Shown here one piece after another: positions 12,410-23,624 of a stretch of DNA of 64,000 bases. Each line of letters begins with the position of its first letter. Position 1 is the first letter of the stretch. Source of the DNA: Dipteris shenzhenensis (lineage: Eukaryota; Polypodiophyta; Polypodiopsida; Gleicheniales); the NCBI GenBank assembly GCA_047967505.1, contig CM106540.1. One strand, 5' to 3'. The position numbers were made by a program, and so were the translations under genes. The notes under the pieces were generated by a model. That model saw only the letters and a program-made list of their open reading frames with translations. It was not told the origin of the DNA and made no database searches.

Positions 12410-13160
12410 CTTTTGACATTGATGTGATGTGGAAGCAAGAGAAAATCAATCCACATGCAATCTTTGATGAGCTTGACTACAAGAATCCATACAACTAGCA
12501 AGGTTTGGGATACATCTCTAATCTGATTCAAGTCAATGATCCTAAAGTATGTCAAAGCAATAAAGCTGATGTTGTTTTTGCTAATTATTTAGTTCACTAT
12601 GCAAAGAATGCAAATTTCATGTGCGATGATGATGATGAAGAGGTTGAACAATATGCACAAAGATCAAGTGTGTTTTCTCTTTTTTATGGACCAATGGATC
12701 CAATACAATTGGAGACAAAAATGAATCATAATATGGATGCCAAGGATGATGATAATATTTCATCTCATTTTGTTTCTGATGTTGTTATGCAAGTTGACCA
12801 AATATGTATGTGAGGAAGATGCTATTATTGAGCAGTTCCTATTGTCCATCAAGGATGAGAATGCTATGTTGGACAACCAATTTGTTCAAATGAGTAATGC
12901 AAATGGTCTGACACCAGTCCTACATAGTCAAAAAGTTATTCTAGATGATCAAGCATCTATTTCCAATGTTTGCAAATGCATGAAAGCTTAAAATGCTCAT
13001 GAGGATACAAGTAATGATGAAAGGGCTACAGAGATGGTCCATATCCGAGCACCAAAGAATTCAAATCTTTCTTCTCCCCCAAGTACTCATGCAAAAACTT
13101 GCCCTTTAACTTTTACCACCATAGAACTTGCACCAGTTTGCAAACTCTTTACAACGCATG
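12410..13160 (+). pseudogene. Host frame interrupted by the copia insertion, right part
   Basis: Beyond the target-site duplication a coding-like frame resumes (DIDVMWKQEKINPHAIF), hits a stop near 12496, then stays open at 12505-12813 and 12737-12991 in adjacent frames. Composition is Asp/Asn-rich with VFANYLVHYAKNANFM and DNISSHFVSDVV stretches. I do not recognise the family. It has the look of a spacer segment in a plant gypsy polyprotein, which would fit the gypsy pol remnant downstream on the same strand. Confidence 0.35.
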
Positions 13161-13960
13161 TTCTTTACCTATAATGGTAGATATTTCAAGCTTGCTATCT
13201 CTTTCCTAAATTTTTGGCACTCATATGCAAGCAAGGTATGCAATGTATAGTTCAACCTATGATGCAACTACCTTCCATCCTCACACTATCCATGCTTTTT
13301 CTGTGGTTGTTGGTAATTATGGCAATGGCGTGAAACCTCTCTGATCCAAAATACTTGTATCAGTTACACAAATAGGAGAATTGGATAAGCTGACTTCTTC
13401 CACTATGTCCCACATTCGTAATCAACAGGAAGAGGACCCCAAAAGGTTGTATCATTGCTCGTGCTTATCTTGGGAGCATAGTGAAAAGTTTTGTTGGCTG
13501 AACTACTATCATGGGCTTCTAAGTTGTAATCGGGCCTTGGAAGGAGCTTGAATGGCTAGATCTTGATGTTGCTCTGGACATACAAAACATATTTGACCAA
13601 TCAACCAATTGGCATATGCAAATGATGGTTGGAGGGGGTTTTGGCAAGGAGGTAGCCTTGACGGTGGGAGAGAAGGGGGAAATTTGCTATAAAGCCAAAG
13701 ACGGGGGAAAGAAGAGGGATAAAGCAAATGAAGATGAAGTGGTGTACTTGTGTGGTAACAACGCCTTGCCTACTACCTTCTATTCTCCTATTACATGCTT
13801 TGACTCCTTGTCATTTGTATTTTTACACCATCTCAGAGAAGTATTCCATTTTCTCAACTCACTTTGCCCTTGCCCTCTTTTGGATTTGGAGCTTGGAATC
13901 CCAAAACTAGCAGGCTGAAATAAAAATGCTCTTTAAAGAGCCACAGAGAATTGTTAGTAT
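13160..13960. other. Unassigned stretch
   Basis: Only short frames (13616-13918 on plus, 13509-13727 on minus) without recognisable motifs. No repeat boundary is visible. It may be part of the old gypsy element between its gag-like and pol parts. Confidence 0.3.
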
Positions 13961-13970
13961 GACAAAGAAA

Positions 13971-14376
13971 TGAAGCTCAAATTCGATGTTTAACATCAAG
14001 ATTAAGCTTCAACTTGATGTAGAACGTCCAATTTGAGCTTTTTGGTTGATGCTAGATATCAAGTTGGAGCTTTTCCCAATGTTTTACATGAATTCAAAGC
14101 TTGGACTTGATGTTGAACATCGAATTGAAGCTTCAACCTGATGTTGAACATTGAGTAAAGCTTTTATTCCTTGTTTTGCACTTGAAGCTTCAATTTGATG
14201 TTTTGCTTCAAGTTAAAGGTTTAAATAGTTGCAAAACATCAAATTGAACCATCAAGTTGATGCAAAACATCAACTTAAAGTTTCAAGTTCATGTTAGACA
14301 TGAATTCAAAGCCTAGATTTGATCTAAAACATCAAATGTGATGTTTGACATCAAGTTCAAGCATGAACTTAATATT
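13971..14376. repeat. Degenerate array of short palindromic units (TTGATG..CATCAA)
   Basis: About 400 bp is built from many imperfect copies of a short motif around TTGATGTTNNACATCAA, with AAGCTTCAA and CAAGTT variants between them. Both orientations alternate, so the region can form many small hairpins. It is AT-rich and non-coding. Period and copy number are irregular. Confidence 0.7.
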
Positions 14377-14399
14377 TCATCGCAATACTTATTTCTTTA

Positions 14400-15180
14400 A
14401 AACTGTTGACATTAACGATGTGTGCAAAAGATAGGATCAGAGTGAGGAACAATGATTTTTTTTAAAGAAGGCATCATACTAGGTAAATGGAAGATGCAAA
14501 AGGAATGGGAATTCTGCAAACTTACTTTACTTCATCGAGATTTTTACTATGACATCACTATAAGTGGCATCATTGGGAGCAACCCCATTGAATGCCATTT
14601 CATGAAATAAGGGGGACTTTGATTGTGAGGTAGATGGAGGGGGAAGCAAATCAGTAGAGGGAAAGGAGGAGGTTGGAGGAGATCTTGGAGAGGAGGAAGT
14701 GCTAAAGAAAATGGGGGGGGAGCTTGAAGATCAACATCTTCCAAGAAATGAAAGGTAGAACATTGCTCTTGCAAAAAATTTCTAAGCAATCCTATTAGTG
14801 ACACATGGATCTTCTTCTCTCCTCCAAGCCACCACGTGTCTTCCTTTTTTTTCTTGATTGTCCATGGTTAATAGGTCAAACAAAAGATAGTGTTGACTCT
14901 CTTTGCTACTAAAGTTCATTTCCATTTCTCAAGTTGCATGTAAGTAAATTTGAGTTTAGTAGTAGTGCAAAGACAATTAAGATAAAGAAATAGATCTCAA
15001 TTTTTTAAAACAATGGACCTTTATTTATATTCCAATAAACAACATACAATTTTGGAATTCAGTGCCACTAAAATGACATTTAAAGCTAGTCCTTCTACAT
15101 AATGACCAACCCTAAGATCCTGGCGGTGAGCATTTTGAAGTAATGTCTAAAAATGCTTAAAATTAGTGTCCACATATAAG
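14400..15180. other. Unassigned stretch between array and gypsy remnant
   Basis: AT-rich sequence with a purine-rich segment near 14625-14725. A minus-strand Pro/Leu-rich frame (14547-14804) is the complement of that tract and is not credible as a protein. No gene was recognised. Confidence 0.35.
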
Positions 15181-15189
15181 TTGAGTTTA

Positions 15190-17210
15190 ATGATCAACGA
15201 AAGTCTTTGTGATGGAATATAAAGACATCTTTGCATGGCATTACATAGTTATGAAAGGCATTGACCCTTAGTTCTATCAACATAAGATAAATTTAAAGGA
15301 AGATGCTGCTCTAATTGTGCAACAAAGGTATGGCATGAATCCAATTATGTGCATTGGTTAAAGAAGAAATCAACAAGCTAATAAAATTGGGATTCATCTA
15401 CCCAGTTGATGAGGTGACCAGTTATCCCCAACTATCATAGTTTTAAAAAAAAAAGGTAAACTTTGAATCTATGTTGACTATAGAAATCCAAATACAACCA
15501 CAATCACATAGCCATTTCCCCTCCCCTACTATGACACAATGCAGGATGTAGTATTACGTGATGAGATATATAGCTTCCTTGATGAATCTAGTGGGCATAA
15601 TCAGATTCTAATGGCACCTGATGATGGAAACAAACTTGCATTCATCATTGAATAGGTGTCTTTGCAAGCATTGTCATGACGTTCGGTCTCAAGAATGAAC
15701 CTCCTACATTTTAGAAATGGATTCAACAAGTATTTGCTCCATACCTAATTGATTTTATGAGGGTTTTCTTAGATAAGAAAGGAATTGATCCTCAGTTCTA
15801 TCAACATAGAATACATTTATACGAAGATGCAGTTTTATTTGTGCAACAAAGGTATGGAATGAATTCGATATGTAGATTGGTCAAAGAAGAAATCAACAAG
15901 CTAATAAAACTAAGGTTCATCTATCCACTTGATGAGGTGACCTGGTTATCCCCAATTATTATAGTTTCATAGAAAAAAGGTAAACTCTGAATCTATGTTG
16001 ACTATAGAAAGCCAAATGCAGCCACAATCATAGATCCATTTCCACTCCCCTACAATGACACAATGCTAGATCCAATAGTAGGTCATGAGGTATATAGCTT
16101 CTTGATGGATTTAGTCAAAATAATTAGATTTTGATGGCACCTAAAGGCAGAAACAAAACTGCATTCATCAACTGAATGTAATTTCTTTGCAAAGCAATGT
16201 CATGATGTTCAGTATAAAGAATGAACATCCAACATTTTAGAAATGGATTCAACAAGTGTTTTCTCCATTCATAATTGACTTTATGAGGCTGTTCTTAGAC
16301 CACTTTAGTGTCTTTGGTAAAATCAAAACATCTCAACCACATGAGACTCTATTTTGACAAATTCTTCTCAGTAAGGCTTAGTTTAAATTTGGGTAAATGT
16401 GCATTTGGTGTCAAAGAGAGGAGTCTTATGGGGCCATATAATTTCAGAAGAGGAGTATTAATATTATTTGTGTCAAGAGAGGAGTCTTATTGGGTGATAT
16501 AATTTCAAAACAAGGGATGAATATAGACCCTTGAAAAGTAGAAGCCATTCAAAATGCCCCAACACCCAACATCTGAAACAACTTGGTAGATTTATAGGTC
16601 AAATTAAATGGCATAATGGATTTTTAAGATTTCATCCCATGTATGTCAACCTCTGATAAGTCTAACTTCGTAACATGAATGTTATGTTTGGTAAAAAAAA
16701 CAATAAAACTCCTTCTCTCTATTAAGAAATATATTAATTATAGCATTGATTCTTCATCCTTAGACTAGGAATTACAATTTCGTGTCTTAAATGATTCATC
16801 CACATTGATGTTGGGGCGATTTTGATGCAAATCCATACACAAGTTTGGTACAAACATAGTGTATTGTGCAAGTTGAATGATGAAAAATGCAAAGCAAAAC
16901 TATTCAATAACAAAATAAGGAGCCTTGGAAATGATATATTCCTAGATTAAATTCAAACATTATCTCCTTGGAAATAAAATAATTTATGTTGATCATTAGA
17001 CACTAATTTATTTGGTGGAAAAGCAACACCTATCAAGAAGGTTGGCAAGTTCAATCCTTCCCTTGCAAGAATTTGGTTATTTAGTGATCCATGCTCGAGG
17101 TAAATACATGCAAGTGTAGATTACATGAGTAGAATGGGATCAATAGAAGACCCTAAAGGAATACATGACTAGCTACTTGATGTAGCATTGGTCCAACTTT
17201 AGCCATGACA
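15190..17210 (+). pseudogene. Ty3/gypsy pol remnant (RT duplicated, then RNase H)
   Basis: Plus-strand residues typical of plant gypsy RT occur: VKEEINKLIKLRFIYP, WLSPIIIV, KKGKL.IYVDYRKPNAATI, DPFPLPY and YSFLD..GHNQILMAP. This block occurs twice in tandem (about 15250-15775 and 15785-16310). After it come LGRFIGQIKWHNGFLRF (about 16577-16630), an RNase H start with HIDVGAILMQ (near 16803) and the RNase H end, VDYMSRMG then EDPKGIHD (about 17115-17170). The frame is broken by many stops and indels throughout. The order RT-RNase H with this signature assigns it to Ty3/gypsy. No LTRs were found. Confidence 0.85.
15250..16310 (+). repeat. Tandem duplication of a ~530-bp gypsy RT segment
   Basis: Two direct copies start at ATTGACCCTTAGTTCTATC (about 15252) and ATTGATCCTCAGTTCTATC (about 15783). 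Both run through the RT to a TTTTAGAAATGGATTCAACA segment at about 15711 and 16241. The copies differ by many substitutions, so the duplication is old. Confidence 0.85.
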
Positions 17211-18164
17211 CTCTGACAAACTGGATTGGATTCTTTAAAAACTAAAATAAAGTTGATGTTTTATTTCCTACATCGATGCTTTATTTCCTACATCCCTCTC
17301 TAAATATTAAAGAAAAAGCTCTGACACTTGGTATCATTAGATTTTCTTTTTTGTACTGATGGTTTTTATTCCAAGTTCTTCCCTAAAGATTATGATATAT
17401 GTAACTTAGTGTTCAAGCTACTTTTTTTGAGGACTTGGTTATTAGTTATCTAGTCATTAAGAACCTAGTTCCAGTAGTATGCTATCAATATGCTAGTGAC
17501 TTGTAGTTTTAATAGTATTTTAGTTAGTAGAATGCTAATAGTATGCTAATTAGAAGAATGCTAACAATATGCTAGTTAGTAGTATGTTATCAATATGATC
17601 ATGAGTAGAATGTTAGCAATATGCTAATTAACCATATGTTAACTTCACTTTAGCAATATGTTCATAGAATGCTAGTTTAGCTTTAGTATGATGGCAGCTA
17701 GCAAAATGTTAATATTATGCTAGTTTGTAGAGTATGATAGTTAAATCCATGACAAATAAAGGCTTGGAAACATAAAAATTCTTTTAACCATTATGCTACT
17801 TACATACCAAACTAAGAGACAAAAAATTGGCCCAATTCAAATAAGATTATAGATTACATGAAGTTATCTCATTACAAAAGAGCTATGGATTCATGGAAGT
17901 CTTACATTGGTGGCTTGGATTTTATATTAGAATGATTATATATGACACATGATTTCCTTTCCTCTTTGTTTCTTTTTTTACTCTTACTCTACTTTCACTT
18001 TGCTTCTTGCATTTGGTAGTGATGGGCCTCCCAATTACTTCTTGCCCTTTAACTTTTCCATCAATTTCCATTTTCTACCAATGGTTAGCTACTCCACTTT
18101 GGCTCAACTTGTAATTTTATTTTAGACTCCCAATGAACAAACGATGCATTTGACATCTAGTCTT
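17210..18164. other. Non-coding, includes ATGCTAGT-type degenerate tandem repeat
   Basis: Between about 17476 and 17735 many variants of an ATGCTAGTTAGTAGxATG unit recur at roughly 15-35 bp intervals (TATGCTA, ATGCTAAT, ATGTTAGC), giving a degenerate minisatellite. The rest is AT-rich without genes. Related ATGCTA-type words recur near 33640-33760. Confidence 0.6.
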
Positions 18165-18863
18165 TGTTAGATATCAATGCTCCACTCTCGTATAACTATG
18201 CGAGAACCAGCTAACTCTACTTGTATGCCCCCATATGAGGAGAAGGCATTTGAGTACCTCGGTTATCCAGTAGGTCCTGGTTTGGACACCAGATGGGAGC
18301 CATGTGTGGCCTGATGGCTGGACAGCTTCATATAGAGTTGGCACACTGCCAACTAGGCTACATGCAAGTGTGGGAAGGCATCCCTTGACTGACCGCACTG
18401 AGGGTAGAAAGAGCATTTCTTGGGGCAGCCCATTCTCAGGTTGTGGGGCCTGTTTGGAGCCTTAGATGATCCCAGATGGCTCTGTTTTGGGCACCGGTTC
18501 TATCGTATGGTTGGTGGCCTATTTCGGGACCAACCCCCAGTCAACCGTTTTGGGTGGACTGGGTTGGTCACCCAATTGAGCCTAACCGACTACGACTGGT
18601 GGCTATATAAGAGCAAGCCCGTGAAGCCCATTTCATCACTGGCTACAGCAACCCTGATTCCTTAGCATTCAACCTCTGTCTTCTACTGTTTCCAGCATAC
18701 CATCGAAGCTTCTTTCACAAGAGTGCACGGTTGGGAGGCAGTGCCATCTATTGTATCAGTTCTACAGTAATGAAATTTTTGATTCTCCATACTATCTTGT
18801 TTTCTCTCTTGCGTATGAGATCATGTTATTTGTTGAGCATAGATGTTGTATTATTTTCTTACA
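18165..18863 (+). repeat. 5' LTR of a truncated copia element
   Basis: A candidate 699-bp LTR starts TGTTAGATATCAATGC and ends ..TTCTTACA, immediately followed by the primer-binding site. It includes a TATA-like GGCTATATAAGAG at about 18601-18613. The 3' end is fixed by the PBS. The 5' end is my best reading of a TG terminus and is less certain. Its last ~110 bp recur in inverted orientation at about 36063-36175. Confidence 0.7.
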
Positions 18864-18875
18864 TGGTATCAGAGC
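18864..18875 (+). promoter_or_regulatory. Primer-binding site (initiator tRNA-Met type)
   Basis: TGGTATCAGAGC lies directly after the LTR end, an exact match to the usual plant copia PBS. Confidence 0.93.
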
Positions 18876-18934
18876 CTGGACTCTAGCAAGAAGATTTGGT
18901 AGTGTGTTTTCTGTTTGCGAGCAGATTGTGAGAG

Positions 18935-20030
18935 ATGGCCCAGCCCGCAAGACTACGAATCCCACCGTTCGATGAAAGCGGAAAGTTGGACAGCTCTAAC
19001 TATCCACTCTGGAAATTCAAGATGAAGACCATCCTAAGTGCATACGAGCTTTGGGACACTGCTACTGGGGTGGATGTGAGGCCGATTGTGAGACCGGATC
19101 CAGCCAATGCAAGACAATAGATAGTACCAACTGTGGATGAGATTCTCACGTGGACAAGAAGAAATGCAGATGTGTTGTGTTCTATTGTCTGCAGTGTTAG
19201 TGATTCCATCATGGCGTTAATTCAACATGTCACCACAACAGAGGAGGCATGGACGATCTTGAAAAATCAGTATGAGACCACGAATTAGACGTGGATTCAG
19301 AATCTGAAGACCCAACTCGCGAACGAGAAGTTCTCTGAGTCTGAAGTGGCAGAGAAGTTCATCACCAGGGTGAAGAATCTGCGTGATTAGATGACTGCGA
19401 TTGGCATCACCATCACCAGAAAGAATCTAGCATGAAGGTGCATACGGATTCTCCCACCAAAGTATGATGGTCTTGTTACGGCGCTGAATACATAGAACAG
19501 AAATTTGCCCCTCAACTTTGAGGATTTTAGCGCGATGCTTCTGGAGGAGGAGATGCATCAAAAGATGAGGACTGGAGAAGATTTGGCTTTCTGGACTGAA
19601 TCAAAGAAAGGTAAGGGTAAGGACTCTGGTAACCCATCTTCTGCTGATGATAAAAGAGAAAGAAGAAGATCAAGTGCTTCTATTGGAACAAGGCAGGGCA
19701 CAAGCAGAATGAGTGCCGAAAGAAGATTGCAGATGAGAAGAACGGAGTAAAGAAAGAGTCCAGCAACAGCGCGCAGGCAGTACTAGTATCTCGATGTTCG
19801 TCGCAATTGAGGAGATTTGCACGGAGGCACTTTATGTACTTGCAGATGAACCTTGGATCATTGACAGTGGTGCATCGCGCCACATGACGAGTTGGAAGGA
19901 TTGGTATACCTCTCTACAGACAGTAGGGAATGACATCCTAGTAGCAGTCAACAATGATGCAAAATGTCCAGCAAAATGTAAGATTTTGCTAATTATTGTA
20001 AAAAATATAAAGGGTATTCTAAGTTTGTGA
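18935..20030 (+). pseudogene. copia gag-protease fragment
   Basis: Gag begins with ATG at 18935 (MAQPARLRIPPFDESGKLDS, then NYPLWKFKM). It stays in one frame to about 19750 apart from five in-frame nonsense codons (19118 TAG, 19286 TAG, 19388 TAG, 19433 TGA, 19493 TAG). A zinc knuckle follows in another frame near 19670-19715, with its second Cys replaced by Trp. The protease is at 19794-20030 with an intact DSGASRHMT active site. The element stops abruptly after the protease, with no integrase, RT or 3' LTR. Pure nonsense decay in gag suggests deamination rather than indel damage. Confidence 0.92.
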
Positions 20031-20163
20031 TGAAAAGTATGCTTTTGGAAAGTACGTCCTTGCTGCTACAAGAGCCTCAATATCCCTTCCTTCACCCTGT
20101 TTCTACACAACCAGATCTATCTGCTTGACTGGCATGATAGCTGACCCCTCCCTAAGCCTACAC

Positions 20164-20440
20164 CATGTAGATTTTGCTGAAGACGTTCACTGGTACGACC
20201 ATCAGCTATAAGTCGGGAGCTCCCACATGAAGACCAACGTCTAAGTCGACATCTTGGTAGTTTATAAGGCGTAGTTTTATGTGGATGCTCCACGCCACCT
20301 CAGAGGCGCCATGTAGATCTTCGTGATGATGCCTACCAGAAAGATGATCTCCTTGGAGGTCAAGAGCTCAGACACCATGCACAACATGAAGGCCAAGATT
20401 CAATACAAGGAAGGCACCCCCCTTCCAAAATCCATTTTTC
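20164..20440 (+). pseudogene. Polyubiquitin pseudogene, two partial units
   Basis: The second unit starts at ATG 20311. After the initiator Met it reads stop-IFVMMPTRKMISLEVKSSDT, then MHNMKAKIQYKEG, a clear copy of ubiquitin (family: MQIFVKTLTGKTITLEV..). A shortened first unit starts at ATG 20164 with KTFTGTTIS and ends with an RLRGG-like junction (HLRGA) just before 20311, so the head-to-tail polyubiquitin arrangement is preserved. In both units codon 2, CAG in ubiquitin genes, is TAG. The first unit is 147 bp rather than 228 bp, with frameshifts. It is non-functional. No intron or promoter was seen. Confidence 0.9.
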
Positions 20441-21080
20441 TTAAAGAGCATTGATCAATCCACAAATCAGCTTTTGAAATCAATTTCCATTGATCAATCC
20501 ACCTCCATGAGATGTGGAGGTGGTAATGAGCACTGATACCAGGAACCCAAGAGTGGGATAAGCTAGCTCCATTTAAGGGAAGCTTCCATCTTTAATACCG
20601 TCACCACCTACCTCAGCTCTCCAGGGAAGAAGAGCACATTGGGAATCCGTTTGTGAATGTAGCCCATGTTAACAATTCATCTATGCTTTCATCTCCAATA
20701 TCGTTCAACACTAGGGAAGCCAAACAACGGAGCTTCCAACTCCTATGACATCATCTTCAAGCAAGCAAAATTCAAATGGCCAGATTAATGCTTATTGAGT
20801 TTGTTTTAACGTCTTCGGCTTGGTAAAAAGAATCAAATTTGCATTTGGTGCTTCGTCTCCCTGGTGGTTAATGTAGCTATGCCAAGACTTTGAAAAAAAA
20901 CTTTAGCACCTTAGATTGTTGGCTATATTACTTATTTTTGTATTTGATCAAAAGGGCAAGAATTGTTGAAGAAAAGGGGTGGCAACAGCGGCGGCAAGAG
21001 GGACATTTATTACCATCTGGCTTGTGTAGCAATCTCCAATCGAGACCCATCTCTCCACACTGTCAGTTGTGTTCTCCAAC

Positions 21081-21082
<2 letters not shown>
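20440..21082. other. Non-coding stretch with a short perfect hairpin
   Basis: No gene was recognised. A perfect 8-bp stem (CCACCTCC/GGAGGTGG) with a 9-nt loop is at 20499-20523. The word CATTGATCAATCCA occurs twice just upstream (about 20453 and 20488). The frame at 20890-21135 ends in the AG microsatellite and is not credible. Confidence 0.4.

Positions 21083-21122
<40 letters not shown>
21083..21122. repeat. (AG)20 microsatellite
   Basis: Forty bases of uninterrupted AG. Confidence 0.98.
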
Positions 21123-21125
<3 letters not shown>

Positions 21126-23620
21126 TTGCCTGTGATTTGAACAATAGAACTTATATTGGCCAGAATTTCACATAAAAGGAATGTTCCGAAGAAGTGATTC
21201 GCTTTAAGATCGATTGGCAAGCTAATTGCCTGATAGTAGATTGTCATGAAGCACGAGCTGCTGTTCAAGCTTGCCCAAGTCTACACAGTTGCTTGAACTA
21301 GTAGAGTTGTGCTACTGAGTTATGCTTGACTACTGAGCTAGGCTTCGCAAACACTAGCTAATTGAAGTGTGTCGAAAAGTAGATCCCTATTTATAACAGG
21401 CAGCCTAAGGAGATGTTTGGGTTTTCTCACACCCCCTTGAGCCAATTGTCATGAATCTAAGCCCTTGATCTCCCTTGATTTTGTTTGATGTAAAAGCTAA
21501 GCTTTTGACTAAAGACCTAAAAGCATTTAGGTGCTTTTCACAATAAAAAGACTATATAAATGGTTCAAACCTATTCGATTTGAAGAGATCTACTTGATTT
21601 GCAAGTTTGGGCTTATTGGCATGTGAAGCTTTGGAAAGCCTCGCATGACCTTATGCTCTACTCTTACAAGCCTAAAAGCTCAACTTACTACATTGATTAA
21701 ACTCCCATTTTCTCAAGGTTGGAGAGGCACGTAACATTGGCTAAGTGGAGAGTGAGAATGTTATGTGCTCTATAGTGGACTTCCTCTAATGATAGTTGTC
21801 TTTTTGTGGTGTCCAGAGTCTACTAAACGATCTGAGAATGTTGGAATCATCCCACTCAAGGACACATGCAGATCCTCTTAGGGTCACATTGGCAAGTTTT
21901 CCATATATTATCTCTTAGAGTTCGACTACGATTTCGACTATTGACATTCAGATAATATGCTAGTTTTCTTATCCATTCGCGAGACACATCCTTGGCACTA
22001 ATATTCTCGGCTTTATATTCTTGACATTATCTCGGCACCCAGGGAAGGGCCCGTTCCCTCAGATTATAACTTTTTGGGGAAGGAAGCACGCCGCCTCCGT
22101 GTCCACACTGTGTGGTTATAATAATTATATATTATATATTATAATCTAAATATTTTTAATTACTGGTCCATTCAAAAATTCTTGTTTTCAATTTGAATTC
22201 TTACAACATTCCTCTCGTTTAATGCATGTTACCTATTTGAGGGAGCAAGAAAATCCAAGATGGATGCAAGATTGAAGGATGACTACACCTTTATTCATAT
22301 GGTTGTAGTCTATGTGACAATATTGTCAAAACTGCAACGAGGATCAGTTATTGTATCACCTTATTCATGTATTTGTTGGACTTCAGCTTCCAAAATATGG
22401 ACATCACAAAATCAATAATAAATCACCACCCTTGACATTTGCAGGGACGATCGGGTCCTAATGGACCCCGTGTCATGTCTCATGTCCACTATTTTACTCA
22501 TTCTCTTTTTTCCTTAAACAATTGATAAAATAGTAGGATTCAGCTTCAATTTCAAGTTAGTAGTTTCTATCTCCACAACGGAAAGACTACCTATTGCAAA
22601 TCTAGTTGCAATATTTAAAAGTTTGTTTCTTGCCTCCAAATTTGAGTGTAAGTTGGATGAATGTTTGGAATTTTAGGGAATGTTTAGGCTCGTCACATTT
22701 TCTTATGTTATTTTCTTTGGTTAATGCCACAATAGACATTAATACCCAAGATCAAGAATTAAGTAGCATGCAGTTAATACATAAATTCTCTGATATGATT
22801 TATCAATCATGAACTTAATACACGCTTCAACCCTATTGCATCTACTCAGCGATTGGAAATGAGGTAAGTGCACTTTTCTGTGATCGTAATTGGGATTGTG
22901 ATTACAATTCAGGCAAGCAAATCAAATTCTTTAAACAACAATTGAAATTGGGGTAGGCCGATTGCAATTATTCAAGCTTGCAGGTGATTGAATTTTGGGC
23001 AGGTTGAATTTCTTGCAATTTGGAAAGGCAGAGTAGTTTTTTGCAGAGCGATTAAAATTGGGGCAGGTTGATTGCAGCAGTCGATTCAATTCACCACAGG
23101 TTGGATTTTTTGCAATTTGGGATCCAAGGATCAAGGCTTGATAGAACCTCCCTAGACATTGCAATTCAAGTAGAGTGGTAGACTTTGGCTTCGGGCTAAT
23201 TAAGGTCACGCACACATTGATTCAGGTCGAGAATTTCCTGCTGAAGGATTCGTGTGAATAAAGTCTGATTTAACAGTATATATTGGTGTGCAAGCTACAA
23301 AAGAACTATGGTTGGTTGTTGACGACTACGGGGGGATTAATGCCATTTATGGATGGAATTGTTGCAAGTAGATCGAGTTGAAGAGCTCAGGGGAAATGCA
23401 ACATATCTTGGTGGAATTGCAATGAAAATTTGGGAGAAGAGGACGTGGATTGCACCAAACGTTCAAGAGGAGAGGGTGGGCACTTGGTCTGAATGCATGA
23501 GCACCCGACTCGATGATCAGCTTCGTAGCAAGTGGACAACCTTGACACAAGCTAGGTTGTTCACCTATCTACCAACCCTGGACAATCTTGGCACATGTTG
23601 GGTTGTCCGCCTATCTACCA
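21123..23620. other. Non-coding stretch, no gene recognised
   Basis: About 2.5 kb with only short frames. Around 22880-23110 the words GATTGCAATT, TTGGGGCAGGTTGATT and TTTTTGCAATTTGG recur, a weak degenerate repeat. An AT-only patch is at about 22118-22145. No LTR, PBS or domain signature was found. Confidence 0.4.
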
Positions 23621-23624
23621 ATGT

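Noticed and set aside
20529-20542. PBS-like TGGTATCAGTGCTC on the minus strand
   Set aside because: The sequence outside it lacks a CA LTR end and no copia coding sequence follows on the minus strand.
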